The translations under genes and the position numbers were made by a program. The notes beneath the pieces are model-generated. The model saw only the letters and a program-made list of their open reading frames with translations, made no database searches and had not been told where the DNA came from. 64,000 nucleotides of DNA, from NCBI GenBank assembly GCA_964498095.1, contig CAZCFY010000003.1:1-64000 (forward strand), read 5' to 3'. Below, piece by piece: positions 8,622-17,546 of this stretch; position 1 is the stretch's first letter, and every line of letters starts with the position of its first letter. The DNA comes from SG-bin7 sp964498095 (lineage in GTDB: Bacteria; Bdellovibrionota; Bdellovibrionia; Bdellovibrionales; SG-bin7).

Positions 8622-10508
8622 ATGACGAATGACGTTCATGGCCAAAAAACTTCTCATGCCGCGCTGGCCTTAGCGGCTCTGGGAATTGTTTTTGGCGATA
8701 TTGGAACAAGTCCCCTTTATGCCTTAAGAGAAGCTTTTCACGGGCCGCATGCCTTAGCCGTTAACTCTGATAATATTCTTGGTGTCCTCTCGCTTATCGT
8801 TTGGTCATTAATTCTCATTATCTCGGTCAAATATCTCCTTTTTGTTTTACGTGCCGATAACAAGGGGGAAGGAGGAGTTTTAGCCTTAACTGCACTTGCG
8901 GCGCCACCTAACCTAGTTACAAAATTTCTATTTAATAGAGTCTTACTTTATCTTGGCCTTTTTGGTTCTGCACTGCTATTTGGCGATGGCGTAATCACTC
9001 CGGCAATCTCCGTACTGAGTGCGATTGAAGGCTTAAAAGTAGCTACGCCCCATTTTGAGCCTTATGTCATCGGTATCACCGTCACGATACTTGCGGCGCT
9101 TTTCTCGGTCCAACGCCACGGAACCGCCAAAATTGGCGCCGTGTTTGGACCGATAATTTTAATTTGGTTTCTCACTATCGGTGCCCTCGGAATAATGGGA
9201 ATTGCGAAATCTCCAGCAATTCTTTGGTCAGTTAATCCAACTTATGCTGTCAACTTTCTCGTTAGCAACGGATGGGAAAGTATCACGGTTCTGGGTGCCG
9301 TATTTTTAGTGGTAACTGGCGGTGAAGCTTTATATGCAGATATGGGCCACCTCGGAAAAAAGCCGATCCAAACGGGTTGGTTTTACGTCGCACTTCCCGG
9401 ATTAGTATTAAACTACTTTGGGCAGGGCGCGCTACTTTTAGATAGGCCAGCAGCTGCCGAAAACCCATTTTATTTATTGGCACCAAGTTGGTTTCTCTAT
9501 TTTTTAGTGCTTATTTCCACTCTCGCGACGGTCATCGCATCACAAGCTTTGATTTCCGGAGTATTTTCTCTTACTCGTCAGGCCGTACAGTTAGGTTATT
9601 TCCCTCGGCTACAAATCATTCACACGTCAATTCATGAAATTGGCCAAATTTATATTCCGTTTGTAAATTGGACGCTTTTTTCTATGACCATTTGGCTGGT
9701 TTATACTTTTGGTTCTTCAAGTAATTTGGCCTCAGCCTATGGAATTGCGGTGTCTACGACGATGATAATAACCACATTATTAACTTGTGCTGTTGCCTGG
9801 CAAAGTTGGCGATGGAAACTAAGGACGGCCCTAACGGTGCTGGCTCTTTTTTTATCTATAGATTTTGTGTTTTTTTCGGCCAATCTAATAAAGATAGCCG
9901 AAGGTGGCTGGTTTCCGCTTACGTTGGGATCCGTCGTATTTTTACTAATGACGACTTGGCGTCGAGGAAGAAAAGTTTTAGCCGAAAGGTTGGCCGAAAA
10001 AGTAATTCCCTTACAAGAATTTTTAACAGAATTAACCAACCAACGCATAACCCGAGTGCCTGGCACCGCGATTTTTATGAGCGGCTCATCCGCAGGCGCG
10101 CCGTTACCTCTCATTTACAATGTAAAACACAATAAATGCCTGCACCAACGGAATGCGATTCTTACCGTGATAGCCGAAGAAATTCCCTATATTCCCAAAA
10201 AGGATCGGCTGGAGATTGTCGTAGTGGGCGAAAACTTTCACCGCATTATCGTCCGGTTCGGATTTATGGAAAAACCTGACATCCGATTTATTTTAAAACT
10301 CTGTAAAGAAAAAGGTTTGTCGTATGATTTACCTGACATTACCTTTTGCTTGGGCCGCGAAACAATTTTGCCAACGAAAACAAATCCAATGGCACTTTGG
10401 CGGCAACATCTTTTTGCCTTTATGTCAAAAAATGCTCAACGCGCGACAGCCTACTTTAATATTCCCCCCAATCAGGTCGCCGAAATAGGTATTCAAATAG
10501 AATTCTAA
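8622..10508 (+). CDS. kup: Kup-family potassium uptake protein
   Basis: A proton-coupled potassium importer of the inner membrane. At 628 aa it has the usual 12 membrane segments followed by a soluble C-terminal third. Signature stretches are FGDIGTSPLYALREAF near residue 27, DGVITPAISVLSAIEG, GGEALYADMGHLGKKPI, GQGALLL, and the C-terminal CLGRETILPT. GGAG lies six bases before the ATG. A predicted c-di-AMP riboswitch forms its leader, so the gene should respond to this second messenger. It faces a second kup (10871-12718) tail to tail; their N-terminal halves share most motifs, pointing to an old duplication. Confidence 0.95.
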   Translation: MTNDVHGQKTSHAALALAALGIVFGDIGTSPLYALREAFHGPHALAVNSDNILGVLSLIVWSLILIISVKYLLFVLRADNKGEGGVLALTALAAPPNLVTKFLFNRVLLYLGLFGSALLFGDGVITPAISVLSAIEGLKVATPHFEPYVIGITVTILAALFSVQRHGTAKIGAVFGPIILIWFLTIGALGIMGIAKSPAILWSVNPTYAVNFLVSNGWESITVLGAVFLVVTGGEALYADMGHLGKKPIQTGWFYVALPGLVLNYFGQGALLLDRPAAAENPFYLLAPSWFLYFLVLISTLATVIASQALISGVFSLTRQAVQLGYFPRLQIIHTSIHEIGQIYIPFVNWTLFSMTIWLVYTFGSSSNLASAYGIAVSTTMIITTLLTCAVAWQSWRWKLRTALTVLALFLSIDFVFFSANLIKIAEGGWFPLTLGSVVFLLMTTWRRGRKVLAERLAEKVIPLQEFLTELTNQRITRVPGTAIFMSGSSAGAPLPLIYNVKHNKCLHQRNAILTVIAEEIPYIPKKDRLEIVVVGENFHRIIVRFGFMEKPDIRFILKLCKEKGLSYDLPDITFCLGRETILPTKTNPMALWRQHLFAFMSKNAQRATAYFNIPPNQVAEIGIQIEF

Positions 10509-10870
10509 CGTGAAGCTGAATTCCTGCCGGCGAAATTCAGATTGCGATGACTGAATTCCTTCGCTGCTGGGCCGCGACACCAGCGCTGGTATCGCACTGC
10601 TTAGTCAGCGCCGAATGTATAAAATTAATCAGCTAACTAAAGTTCTCTTCTTTCTAATAGTTTTTCGTGTTCACTTTCGACCTCTGCGAGAGAAGCCTTT
10701 AGGCCGAGCGCAGGAGGCGCGAGCCGAGCGGAAAAGGCAAGGAGCCTGGGTCAAAGGGAGCACGAAAACCTATGAGAATAAAGAAAGTGATTGTTAGAAT
10801 TTTTAAATTCGTGATTGAGCGATCCATTCAGCGCTGGTGTCGCCGCGCATCGAGGAAAGGGAACTGTTAC
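10509..10870. repeat. repeat-rich intergenic region between the convergent kup genes
   Basis: This 362-base gap contains no convincing gene. CTGAATTC occurs twice near 10520-10560, one copy facing AAATTCAG as a hairpin. GCGACACCAGC at 10573-10583 is followed by GCTGGTATCGC, a near-perfect 22-base palindrome, and GCGACACCAGCGCTG recurs inverted at 10829-10843. A GC-rich purine block near 10700-10750 repeats GCCGAGCG. A 60-codon frame at 10615-10797 looks like a chance opening, since its C-terminal half is the translation of the GC-rich block. Confidence 0.5.
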
Positions 10871-10874
10871 CTAA
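10847..10874 (-). repeat. 28-base repeat, copy A, at the 3' end of kup2
   Basis: An exact 28-base match to 62097-62124. Here, on the minus strand, it starts in the last base before the stop of kup2 (TAG), continues GTAACAGTTCCCTTTCCTCG and ends in GATGC. The same sequence follows the stop of carD. GCTGAAT occurs a little further downstream in both places. Confidence 0.8.
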
Positions 10875-12718
10875 ATTTCGATTTGGATGCCGACTTCGAT
10901 GACGGAGCTGGCGGGAATACCGAAGAAGGCCGTGGGTCTTTGAGCGTTGCGGGCCATGACGGCAAAGATTTTTTCGCGCCAAGCGGACATGCCCCGCATA
11001 CCCTTGGCTAAAATAGTTTCGCGGCCCAGAACAAATGTGGTGTCTTCAATTTTAAAATGCACGCCCTGAGCTTCGCACAGATCTAGAATTTCGCGGATTT
11101 TTGGCGTTTCCATAAAACCGTAAATAGCAAATACGCGGTAAAAATTGGGCGCAAGTTCTCTAATTAATAAACCCCCATCGCGTTTCACAAAGGGAACCTG
11201 CTCGGTGGCGATCGTCAGTACGGCAATCTTTTCGTGCAGAACTTTAAAGTGCTTCATGTTTTGTAAAAGCGGCAGCGGCACACCAAACGGATCTCCGGTC
11301 ATGTAAATTGCCGCGCCCGGCACACGCTTGGGAGGCTCAACGGTTATGTTGCGCACGAACTCTTCCAAAGAAACGGAACGCTCAATAAGATAATTGGATA
11401 AAATTTCGCGCCCGCGCTTCCATGTCGACATCAACAAAAAGATCCCAGCACATATCAATAACGGTATCCACGCGCCCTCGAGCACTTTGGTTAAACACGA
11501 AATCACGAACATAAAATCGATGACTAAAAACCCGAGTGCAAAGCAAATAACTTTCCAGTATTGCCATTTCCAAATAATGCGGGCAACAGTCGCAGCCAGC
11601 AAGGTGGTAATTGCCATATCCATGGAAACGGCAATACCGTAGGCGGCAGCCAAGTTGCTGGAGGTTTTAAAAGTCACAACCATCCACAATACGCCGGCGA
11701 GTAAAACCCAGTTCACGGCTGGAATATAAATTTGGCCGATCTCCTCGCGTGAAGTATGTTTTATTTGGATGCGCGGATAAAATCCCAACTGCACGGCCTG
11801 TTTACAAACGGAGAAGACACCAGAAATTAAAGCCTGTGACGCAATAACCGTGGCAAGAGTTGATAAAATCACCAACGGGATAACCAAACCTTCGGGCGCT
11901 AATTTAAAAAAGGGACTTGAAATTTTCTCGGCGTCATTGATAACAATGGCACCCTGCCCAAGGTAATTAAGCACCAGACATGGAAATACGAGATAAAACC
12001 AGCCTAAGCGAATAGGACGTTTTCCAAAGTGGCCCATGTCGGCGTAAAGCGCCTCTCCCCCGGTGACGACAAGAAAAACCGAGCCAAGAATTACGATAAT
12101 ACTGGCACCCTGCTCTTGATAAAAACGCCACGCATAGTAAGGATTGAGTGATTTTATCACCTGTGGATTTTGATAAATTCCAAAAACACCAAGAGCGGCC
12201 ATGGTAAGCATCCAAACCACGATAACGGGACCAAAAAGTTTTCCAATTTTTCCGGACCCACGACTCTGCAAAAAGAAAAGTGCGAATAAAATTATAATGG
12301 TAATAGGCATTACCCAGTGATCCACTTCGGGTGCAGCTACCGCTAAACCCTCGACAGCGGATAAAACCGAAATCGCTGGCGTAATAAAACCGTCTCCGAC
12401 TAAGAGGGCAGCGCCGAGGAGTCCCAAGGGGAAGAAAAATTTTTCGACATAAAATCTACCGGTGGCGCCTTGAATGAGAGCCATCAGAGATAAAATCCCG
12501 CCTTCACCATTATTGTCCGCGCGTAGAACAAAGGTCATATATTTAACAGCGACAATAAGCGTGAGCGTCCAAAAAATTAAGGACAAGACGCCGTAAATAT
12601 TTTCTGTTGTGGGGGGCAGATTATGCGCGGGATTAAAACATTCTCTGAGCGCGTAAAGAGGACTCGTACCAATGTCACCAAAGGTGACACCCAGGGCTGC
12701 TAAAACAAGTGCCCCCAT
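10871..12718 (-). CDS. kup: Kup-family potassium uptake protein, second copy
   Basis: 615 aa, inner-membrane potassium importer. Contains FGDIGTSPLYALREC near residue 14, DGFITPAISVLSAVEG, GGEALYADMGHFGKRPI, GQGAIVI and the C-terminal CLGRETILAKG-like segment (here VLGRETILAKG). Unlike its convergent neighbour it has no riboswitch. The start is unusual: the ATG at 12718 leaves only a short N-terminus and weak AAGG in front, while the frame extends 13 codons upstream to an ATC spaced seven bases from GGAG, so a non-standard start is possible. Its stop lies in a 28-base sequence shared with carD. Confidence 0.93.
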   Translation of the reverse strand: MGALVLAALGVTFGDIGTSPLYALRECFNPAHNLPPTTENIYGVLSLIFWTLTLIVAVKYMTFVLRADNNGEGGILSLMALIQGATGRFYVEKFFFPLGLLGAALLVGDGFITPAISVLSAVEGLAVAAPEVDHWVMPITIIILFALFFLQSRGSGKIGKLFGPVIVVWMLTMAALGVFGIYQNPQVIKSLNPYYAWRFYQEQGASIIVILGSVFLVVTGGEALYADMGHFGKRPIRLGWFYLVFPCLVLNYLGQGAIVINDAEKISSPFFKLAPEGLVIPLVILSTLATVIASQALISGVFSVCKQAVQLGFYPRIQIKHTSREEIGQIYIPAVNWVLLAGVLWMVVTFKTSSNLAAAYGIAVSMDMAITTLLAATVARIIWKWQYWKVICFALGFLVIDFMFVISCLTKVLEGAWIPLLICAGIFLLMSTWKRGREILSNYLIERSVSLEEFVRNITVEPPKRVPGAAIYMTGDPFGVPLPLLQNMKHFKVLHEKIAVLTIATEQVPFVKRDGGLLIRELAPNFYRVFAIYGFMETPKIREILDLCEAQGVHFKIEDTTFVLGRETILAKGMRGMSAWREKIFAVMARNAQRPTAFFGIPASSVIEVGIQIEI

Positions 12719-12790
12719 TTTGCCTTTTTCAGGTTGCGTCGTACTACTGCTGATGGCTTAACTCCAAACCTCAATTATAGAGGGAACTAA

Positions 12791-14443
12791 CTATGAATCA
12801 AGCCAAACAGTGCGAACGCCGCGTTCGCGGGCAATCTTTTTAGCGTCATCGTAACCGGCATCTACGTGGCGCATGACTCCCAGAGCAGGATCATTAGTCA
12901 AAACGCGCTCTAAGCGGCGCGCGGCCGCTTCTGTCCCGTCAGCGACGATAACTTGACCGGCATGCAAGCTATATCCCATACCAACGCCGCCACCATGATG
13001 AAAGCTAACCCACGTTGCACCAGAAGCACAATTTGTCAGGGCATTTAAAATCGGCCAGTCGGCAACGCAATCCGATCCATCTCTCATGGCCTCGGTTTCA
13101 CGATTAGGCGACGCTACACTACCGCAATCTAAGTGATCGCGGCCGATGACGATGGGTGCTTTCACTTTTTTATTTTTCACTAAATCGTTAAATAACAATC
13201 CCGCGCGGTGCCGCTCGCCGTACTCTAACCAGCAAATGCGCGCCGGTAATCCCTGAAACTGAATGCGCTCGCCGGCCATTTTAATCCAATTGTGAAGATG
13301 GGTTTTATGAGGAAAAAGTTCCAGTAGCGCTTTATCTGTCACGTGAATGTCGTCAGGATCTCCCGATAAAGCAACCCAGCGGAAAGGTCCGCTGCCTTTA
13401 CAAAAAAGTGGGCGAATGTACTCTGGCACGAATCCAGGGATATCAAAAGCATTTTTACATCCGTAATTTTTGGCCTCAGCACGAATATTATTTCCGTAAT
13501 CGAAAGTAACTGCTCCTTGCGCTTTCATTTTCAACATTCCGTCGACGTGCTTGGCAACACTCTCCCCGGCCTTTTCGACATAACCTTTGGGATCTTTTTT
13601 TCTAAATTCCGCCGCCTGATTAATATCGTAGCCTACGGGAACATAACCATTTAATAGATCGTGGGCCGAAGTTTGGTCGGTTAAAATGTCAGGCTTAAAA
13701 CCTTTGGCAATAAGTTCGTGGATCACGGTCGCCATATTGCCATGGAGAGCGATGGATTTTGCTTTCCCTTCACTCTGGTACTTGCGCACCCGATTTAAGG
13801 CATCATCAATATCGTGCGCCAATTCATCAACGTATTTTGAATCCAAGCGCTTTTGAATGCGTTCGCGGTCAACTTCCACACCTAAAACAACAGCACCGGC
13901 AAAAACTCCCGCTAAAGGCTGGGCTCCACCCATCCCGCCTAATCCCGCGGTTAAAATAGTTTTACCTTTGAGGCTGCCGCCGAAATGTTTTCTTCCGGCT
14001 TCGGCAAATGTTTCGTAAGTGCCCTGCACGATGCCCTGCGAACCAATGTATATCCAAGAGCCCGCAGTCATTTGCCCATACATCATAAGCCCCTTACGGT
14101 CTAACTCATTAAAAACTTCCCATGTGGCCCATTTAGGTACGAGGTTAGAATTAGCAAGTAGCACGCGTGGCGCATCGGCGTGAGTGTTGATTATTCCCAC
14201 GGGCTTTCCCGATTGCACTAACAGTGTTTCGTGATCTTGAAGCTGGGTTAAACATTTTAAAATTTGCTCAAAGGATTCCCAATTGCGCGCGGCTTTTCCG
14301 AGACCGCCATAGACAATAAGTTCATCGGGTCTTTCGGCCACTTTTGGGTCCAAATTATTTTGAATCATGCGGTAGGCCGCTTCTTGCAGCCAGCCCTTAC
14401 AATTTAATTTTGTACCTGTTGGGGCTTTTATCGTGCGCTTCAT
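12791..14443 (-). CDS. hutU: urocanate hydratase
   Basis: Second step of histidine degradation: converts urocanate to imidazolone propionate using tightly bound NAD+ as electrophile. The NAD-binding stretch GLGGMGGAQPLAG is near residue 168, and the C-terminal SFHHGGGVGMGYSLHAGQV and RDHLDCGSVASPNRETE segments are typical. 550 aa is the normal length. Its ATG overlaps the TGA of hutH by four bases (ATGA), making it the last gene of the def-fmt-rpe-hutH-hutU string. hutI and hutG are not in the window. Confidence 0.97.
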   Translation of the reverse strand: MKRTIKAPTGTKLNCKGWLQEAAYRMIQNNLDPKVAERPDELIVYGGLGKAARNWESFEQILKCLTQLQDHETLLVQSGKPVGIINTHADAPRVLLANSNLVPKWATWEVFNELDRKGLMMYGQMTAGSWIYIGSQGIVQGTYETFAEAGRKHFGGSLKGKTILTAGLGGMGGAQPLAGVFAGAVVLGVEVDRERIQKRLDSKYVDELAHDIDDALNRVRKYQSEGKAKSIALHGNMATVIHELIAKGFKPDILTDQTSAHDLLNGYVPVGYDINQAAEFRKKDPKGYVEKAGESVAKHVDGMLKMKAQGAVTFDYGNNIRAEAKNYGCKNAFDIPGFVPEYIRPLFCKGSGPFRWVALSGDPDDIHVTDKALLELFPHKTHLHNWIKMAGERIQFQGLPARICWLEYGERHRAGLLFNDLVKNKKVKAPIVIGRDHLDCGSVASPNRETEAMRDGSDCVADWPILNALTNCASGATWVSFHHGGGVGMGYSLHAGQVIVADGTEAAARRLERVLTNDPALGVMRHVDAGYDDAKKIARERGVRTVWLDS

Positions 14444-15969
14444 AGCTGTAAAACTCCTGTTTCCTTTTCAACCGCCGCTAAGAGAGAGCCATCCGTAATT
14501 TTCTCGGCAATGACTTTTATGTCATAGGCAAAAATGCGGTCCTCACTGGCAAATTCAACGTGTTTACGAATAAAATTATATGCCGCCAGTACACCGGCTG
14601 TCGGCTTTAAGGGTTTTAATAAATCCAAAGCCTGCGCCGCACATAGCAGTTCAATCGCTATAATATTTTTTACATTTTCTATAACATTTCCGCATTTGCG
14701 CGCAGCGATTGTGCCCATGCTCACATGGTCTTCCTTACCGGCGGATGTTGGCACCGATGCAACACTGGCGGGATGCGCAAGCACCTGGTTTTCGCTCACT
14801 AGACTTGCCGCCGCATATTGCACGATCATGAGACCTGAGTTTAATCCACTTTTCGGCGCCAAAAATGCCGGTAACCCGCTAAAAGCCGAACTCATCAATT
14901 TGTCAATACGCCGCTCGCTTATCGCGCCCATTGCCGTCATAGCGACGGCAAGATAATCCATGGCAAAAGCGACGGGCTCGCCGTGGAAATTTCCGCAGGA
15001 AAGTATTTTATCCTCTTTGGCGAAGACCAGCGGGTTATCCGTACTCGAGTTGGCTTCAATTTCTAAAGTTTGCAAAGTATTTTTTATCGTGTTTTTGGTG
15101 GCACCATGGACCGCCGGCATACAGCGCAGCGAATACGGGTCTTGAACCTTTTTGCAGTTGGCGTGGCTATCGCCAATTTCACTGCGCTCGCCTAAAATTT
15201 TTCGAATATTGGCGGCGGTTTCGTTTTCTCCCGGATGCGGCCGTGTCGGCGCGATAACGGGATCAAAAGCTTTTCGTGTTCCTTGCATCGCCTCCAATGT
15301 CATGGCGCCGGCGACATCAGCAAGCAACGCTAAATCACGCGCCAATAACGTTTTTAAAATTCCTACTCCGGTCATTACTTGGCAGCCATTGATGAGTGAT
15401 AAGCCCTCTTTAGCTTCTAACTTTAACGGAGAAATCTTTTTTTCCTTTAAAACCTCAGCAGTACTTTTTACATTTCCTTTGTACCAGCATTCACCCTCGC
15501 CGATCACGCCTAAAGCCAAATGCGCCAACGGCGCTAAGTCACCGCTAGCGCCCACGCTTCCTTGACAAGGAATGAGCGGCAACACATCGGCATTTAATAG
15601 CTCAAGTATTTTTTCAACCACATCGGCGCGCGTGGCGCTATGAGGCCGCGCTAACGCATTGGCGCGCAAAAACATTATCGCGCGCGTCTCCGCCGGAGAA
15701 AAAAAACTGCCGACTCCGGCGCTGTGCGAGCGTATAATATTTATTTGTAGCTTTGCCAAGTCTTCGGGATTAATTCGTACATCACTTAAGGCACCAAAGC
15801 CGGTGTTTACTCCATAAATGGTTTCGTTTTGTTTTAACCGTTTTTCTAAATAATTACGGGAGGCCGTAACGGCCTCGCGAGCTTTAGCTGATAAACTAAC
15901 TTCACCTTTACCAATTGCGACCTGCTGTACGTCCGTGGTGCTAAGATCAGAGCCGGTAATCTCAATCAC
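14440..15969 (-). CDS. hutH: histidine ammonia-lyase
   Basis: First step of histidine degradation: removes ammonia to give urocanate. The Ala-Ser-Gly triad that cyclises into the MIO cofactor is at residues 141-143 within GSVGASGDLAPLAH, and YGVNTGFG is at 52-59. 509 aa, normal length. The start is a GTG at 15969 with GGAG eight bases upstream; it overlaps the end of rpe by eight bases (GTGATTGA). It is odd that this catabolic pair is coupled to def, fmt and rpe. Confidence 0.97.
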   Translation of the reverse strand: MIEITGSDLSTTDVQQVAIGKGEVSLSAKAREAVTASRNYLEKRLKQNETIYGVNTGFGALSDVRINPEDLAKLQINIIRSHSAGVGSFFSPAETRAIMFLRANALARPHSATRADVVEKILELLNADVLPLIPCQGSVGASGDLAPLAHLALGVIGEGECWYKGNVKSTAEVLKEKKISPLKLEAKEGLSLINGCQVMTGVGILKTLLARDLALLADVAGAMTLEAMQGTRKAFDPVIAPTRPHPGENETAANIRKILGERSEIGDSHANCKKVQDPYSLRCMPAVHGATKNTIKNTLQTLEIEANSSTDNPLVFAKEDKILSCGNFHGEPVAFAMDYLAVAMTAMGAISERRIDKLMSSAFSGLPAFLAPKSGLNSGLMIVQYAAASLVSENQVLAHPASVASVPTSAGKEDHVSMGTIAARKCGNVIENVKNIIAIELLCAAQALDLLKPLKPTAGVLAAYNFIRKHVEFASEDRIFAYDIKVIAEKITDGSLLAAVEKETGVLQL

Positions 15970-16612
15970 TCTTGATCTCCTTTAGACTCTTTATCATTTG
16001 GGCGTAATTATTTTTAAATATATAATTTCCCGCGACAAAAACATCTGCGGCCAAACATTGCTTGGCCGTTTCGGCATTAATTCCTCCGTCAACCTCGATC
16101 AACGCTTTAGAGCGAATTTTATCAAGACTACGGCGGACCTCGCGGATTTTTTCGGCTTGCGCTGGCATAAACTCCTGGCCACTAAATCCGGGATTTACTG
16201 TCATTACCAGTACCAAGTCCACTAGTGGCAAAAATTCAATAATATCAGAAATGGGTGTCGCCGGTTTTAAAGTTATTCCCGGCCGTGCGCCCATGCGGCG
16301 AATTTCCTTTAATACCTGAGCGGGATCGCCGGTAGACTCAACATGAATAGTTATATTATTGCTGCCGGCATCGATAAAATCTTTAATATATTTTTCAGGG
16401 TTATTAATCATCAAGTGAACATCCAGTGGCACGTCCGTCACCTTACGAATAGACTTTACCACCGGCGGGCCAATAGTAATATTGGGCACAAAGTGCCCGT
16501 CCATGACGTCCACATGAATCCAGTCAGCTCCGGCTTCAACCACCGACTGAATTTCACTTCCCAGCCGTGCAAAATCCGCTGACAAAATGCTGGGGGCGAC
16601 CTTCTTAGCCAA
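15962..16612 (-). CDS. rpe: ribulose-phosphate 3-epimerase
   Basis: Interconverts ribulose 5-phosphate and xylulose 5-phosphate in the pentose phosphate pathway. A 216-aa TIM barrel with APSILSADF at the N-terminus, HVDVMDGHFVPNITIGP (metal-binding His and Asp) near residue 34, MTVNPGFSGQEF near 137 and EVDGGINAE near 173. The start is a TTG at 16612 (GGGAGACCGGC in front), overlapping the end of fmt by eight bases. Middle gene of the five-gene operon. Confidence 0.97.
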   Translation of the reverse strand: MAKKVAPSILSADFARLGSEIQSVVEAGADWIHVDVMDGHFVPNITIGPPVVKSIRKVTDVPLDVHLMINNPEKYIKDFIDAGSNNITIHVESTGDPAQVLKEIRRMGARPGITLKPATPISDIIEFLPLVDLVLVMTVNPGFSGQEFMPAQAEKIREVRRSLDKIRSKALIEVDGGINAETAKQCLAADVFVAGNYIFKNNYAQMIKSLKEIKSD

Positions 16613-17546
16613 GCCGGTCTCCCTTTTTTAGATTGGTACCTTTTAAAAACTCACTGACTGGCATTTTTCCCTTTGATTCTGGCTGCACTTCTAATAGTTC
16701 CAGGCTACCCGTACCACAGCCGACAACAAAACTTTTAGGCGTAACTTCCAAAATAATTCCTGGCTTATTGGTACCTGTCAAAGATTTCACTTCAGCGGCA
16801 ATAACTTTAAGCCGCTTCGCCGCCAATCCCGTCGTAGAGCCCGGCCCCATCGTCATTGCGCGCACATGATTAAAAATAAAGCGCGCACTTTGACTCCAAT
16901 CAATTATACCTTCGCTCTTTTCTATTTTCTTGGCATAAGTGACCTGAGTTTCATCCTGCACTTTACCCGCCAGATTTCCGCGCAAATAATCCATAAATTC
17001 AATGTGCAAAAGTTCAGCGGCCATTGGTTTCATTTTTTCTAAAACCTGCAGAGCATTTAAATCATCAGTCAGCGCTAGGGTGCGAATTCCCAGAACGTCA
17101 CCAGCATCTAACTTCTTCACGACCTTTTGCAAACTCACGCCGGTCTCGCTGTCGTCAGCTAAAATTGCGCGTTGAATAGGAGCCGCCCCCCGCCAACGCG
17201 GTAAAATGCTGGCATGGACATTAACGACGCGGCCACCAAAAAGATCCAAAAATTTTTGACTTAAAATTTGCCCATAAGCCACTACGACAGCGGCTTCGCC
17301 ATTTAAGTTTTCTATCTCCTTTAAGGCGGCATCGGTATTGATATTGTCGGGAGTAAGAGTTCTTATATTTTTTGACAAGGCCAACTCTTTTACCGGGCTT
17401 GGTTGTAGCTGCATTTTGCGCCCCGCCGGCTTATCCGGTTGAGTAACAACGCCCACCACTTCGAAATGATTATCGCTACAAAGTGAAGCTAAAGCGTGAG
17501 CGGAGAAATCCGGTGTTCCGAGAAAAACAACGCGGATAGTACTCAC
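16605..17546 (-). CDS. fmt: methionyl-tRNA formyltransferase
   Basis: Formylates the initiator methionyl-tRNA with 10-formyl-tetrahydrofolate. N-terminal formyltransferase domain with VFLGTPDFSA at residue 8 and NVHASILPRWRGAAPIQRA near 108 (catalytic Asn/His/Asp region), then a C-terminal tRNA-binding domain (NHVRAMTMGPGSTTG). 313 aa, normal. GTG start at 17546 overlaps the def stop (GTGA). def and fmt paired is a classic arrangement, since deformylase removes the group that Fmt adds. Confidence 0.97.
   Translation of the reverse strand: MSTIRVVFLGTPDFSAHALASLCSDNHFEVVGVVTQPDKPAGRKMQLQPSPVKELALSKNIRTLTPDNINTDAALKEIENLNGEAAVVVAYGQILSQKFLDLFGGRVVNVHASILPRWRGAAPIQRAILADDSETGVSLQKVVKKLDAGDVLGIRTLALTDDLNALQVLEKMKPMAAELLHIEFMDYLRGNLAGKVQDETQVTYAKKIEKSEGIIDWSQSARFIFNHVRAMTMGPGSTTGLAAKRLKVIAAEVKSLTGTNKPGIILEVTPKSFVVGCGTGSLELLEVQPESKGKMPVSEFLKGTNLKKGDRLG

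Noticed and set aside
10615..10797. 60-codon open frame between the kup genes
   Set aside because: No ribosome site, and its C-terminal half is just the translation of a repetitive GC-rich block.
15152..15565. 137-codon frame antisense to hutH
   Set aside because: It lies wholly inside hutH, whose MIO motif and length are clear; its composition is a shadow of the sense codons.
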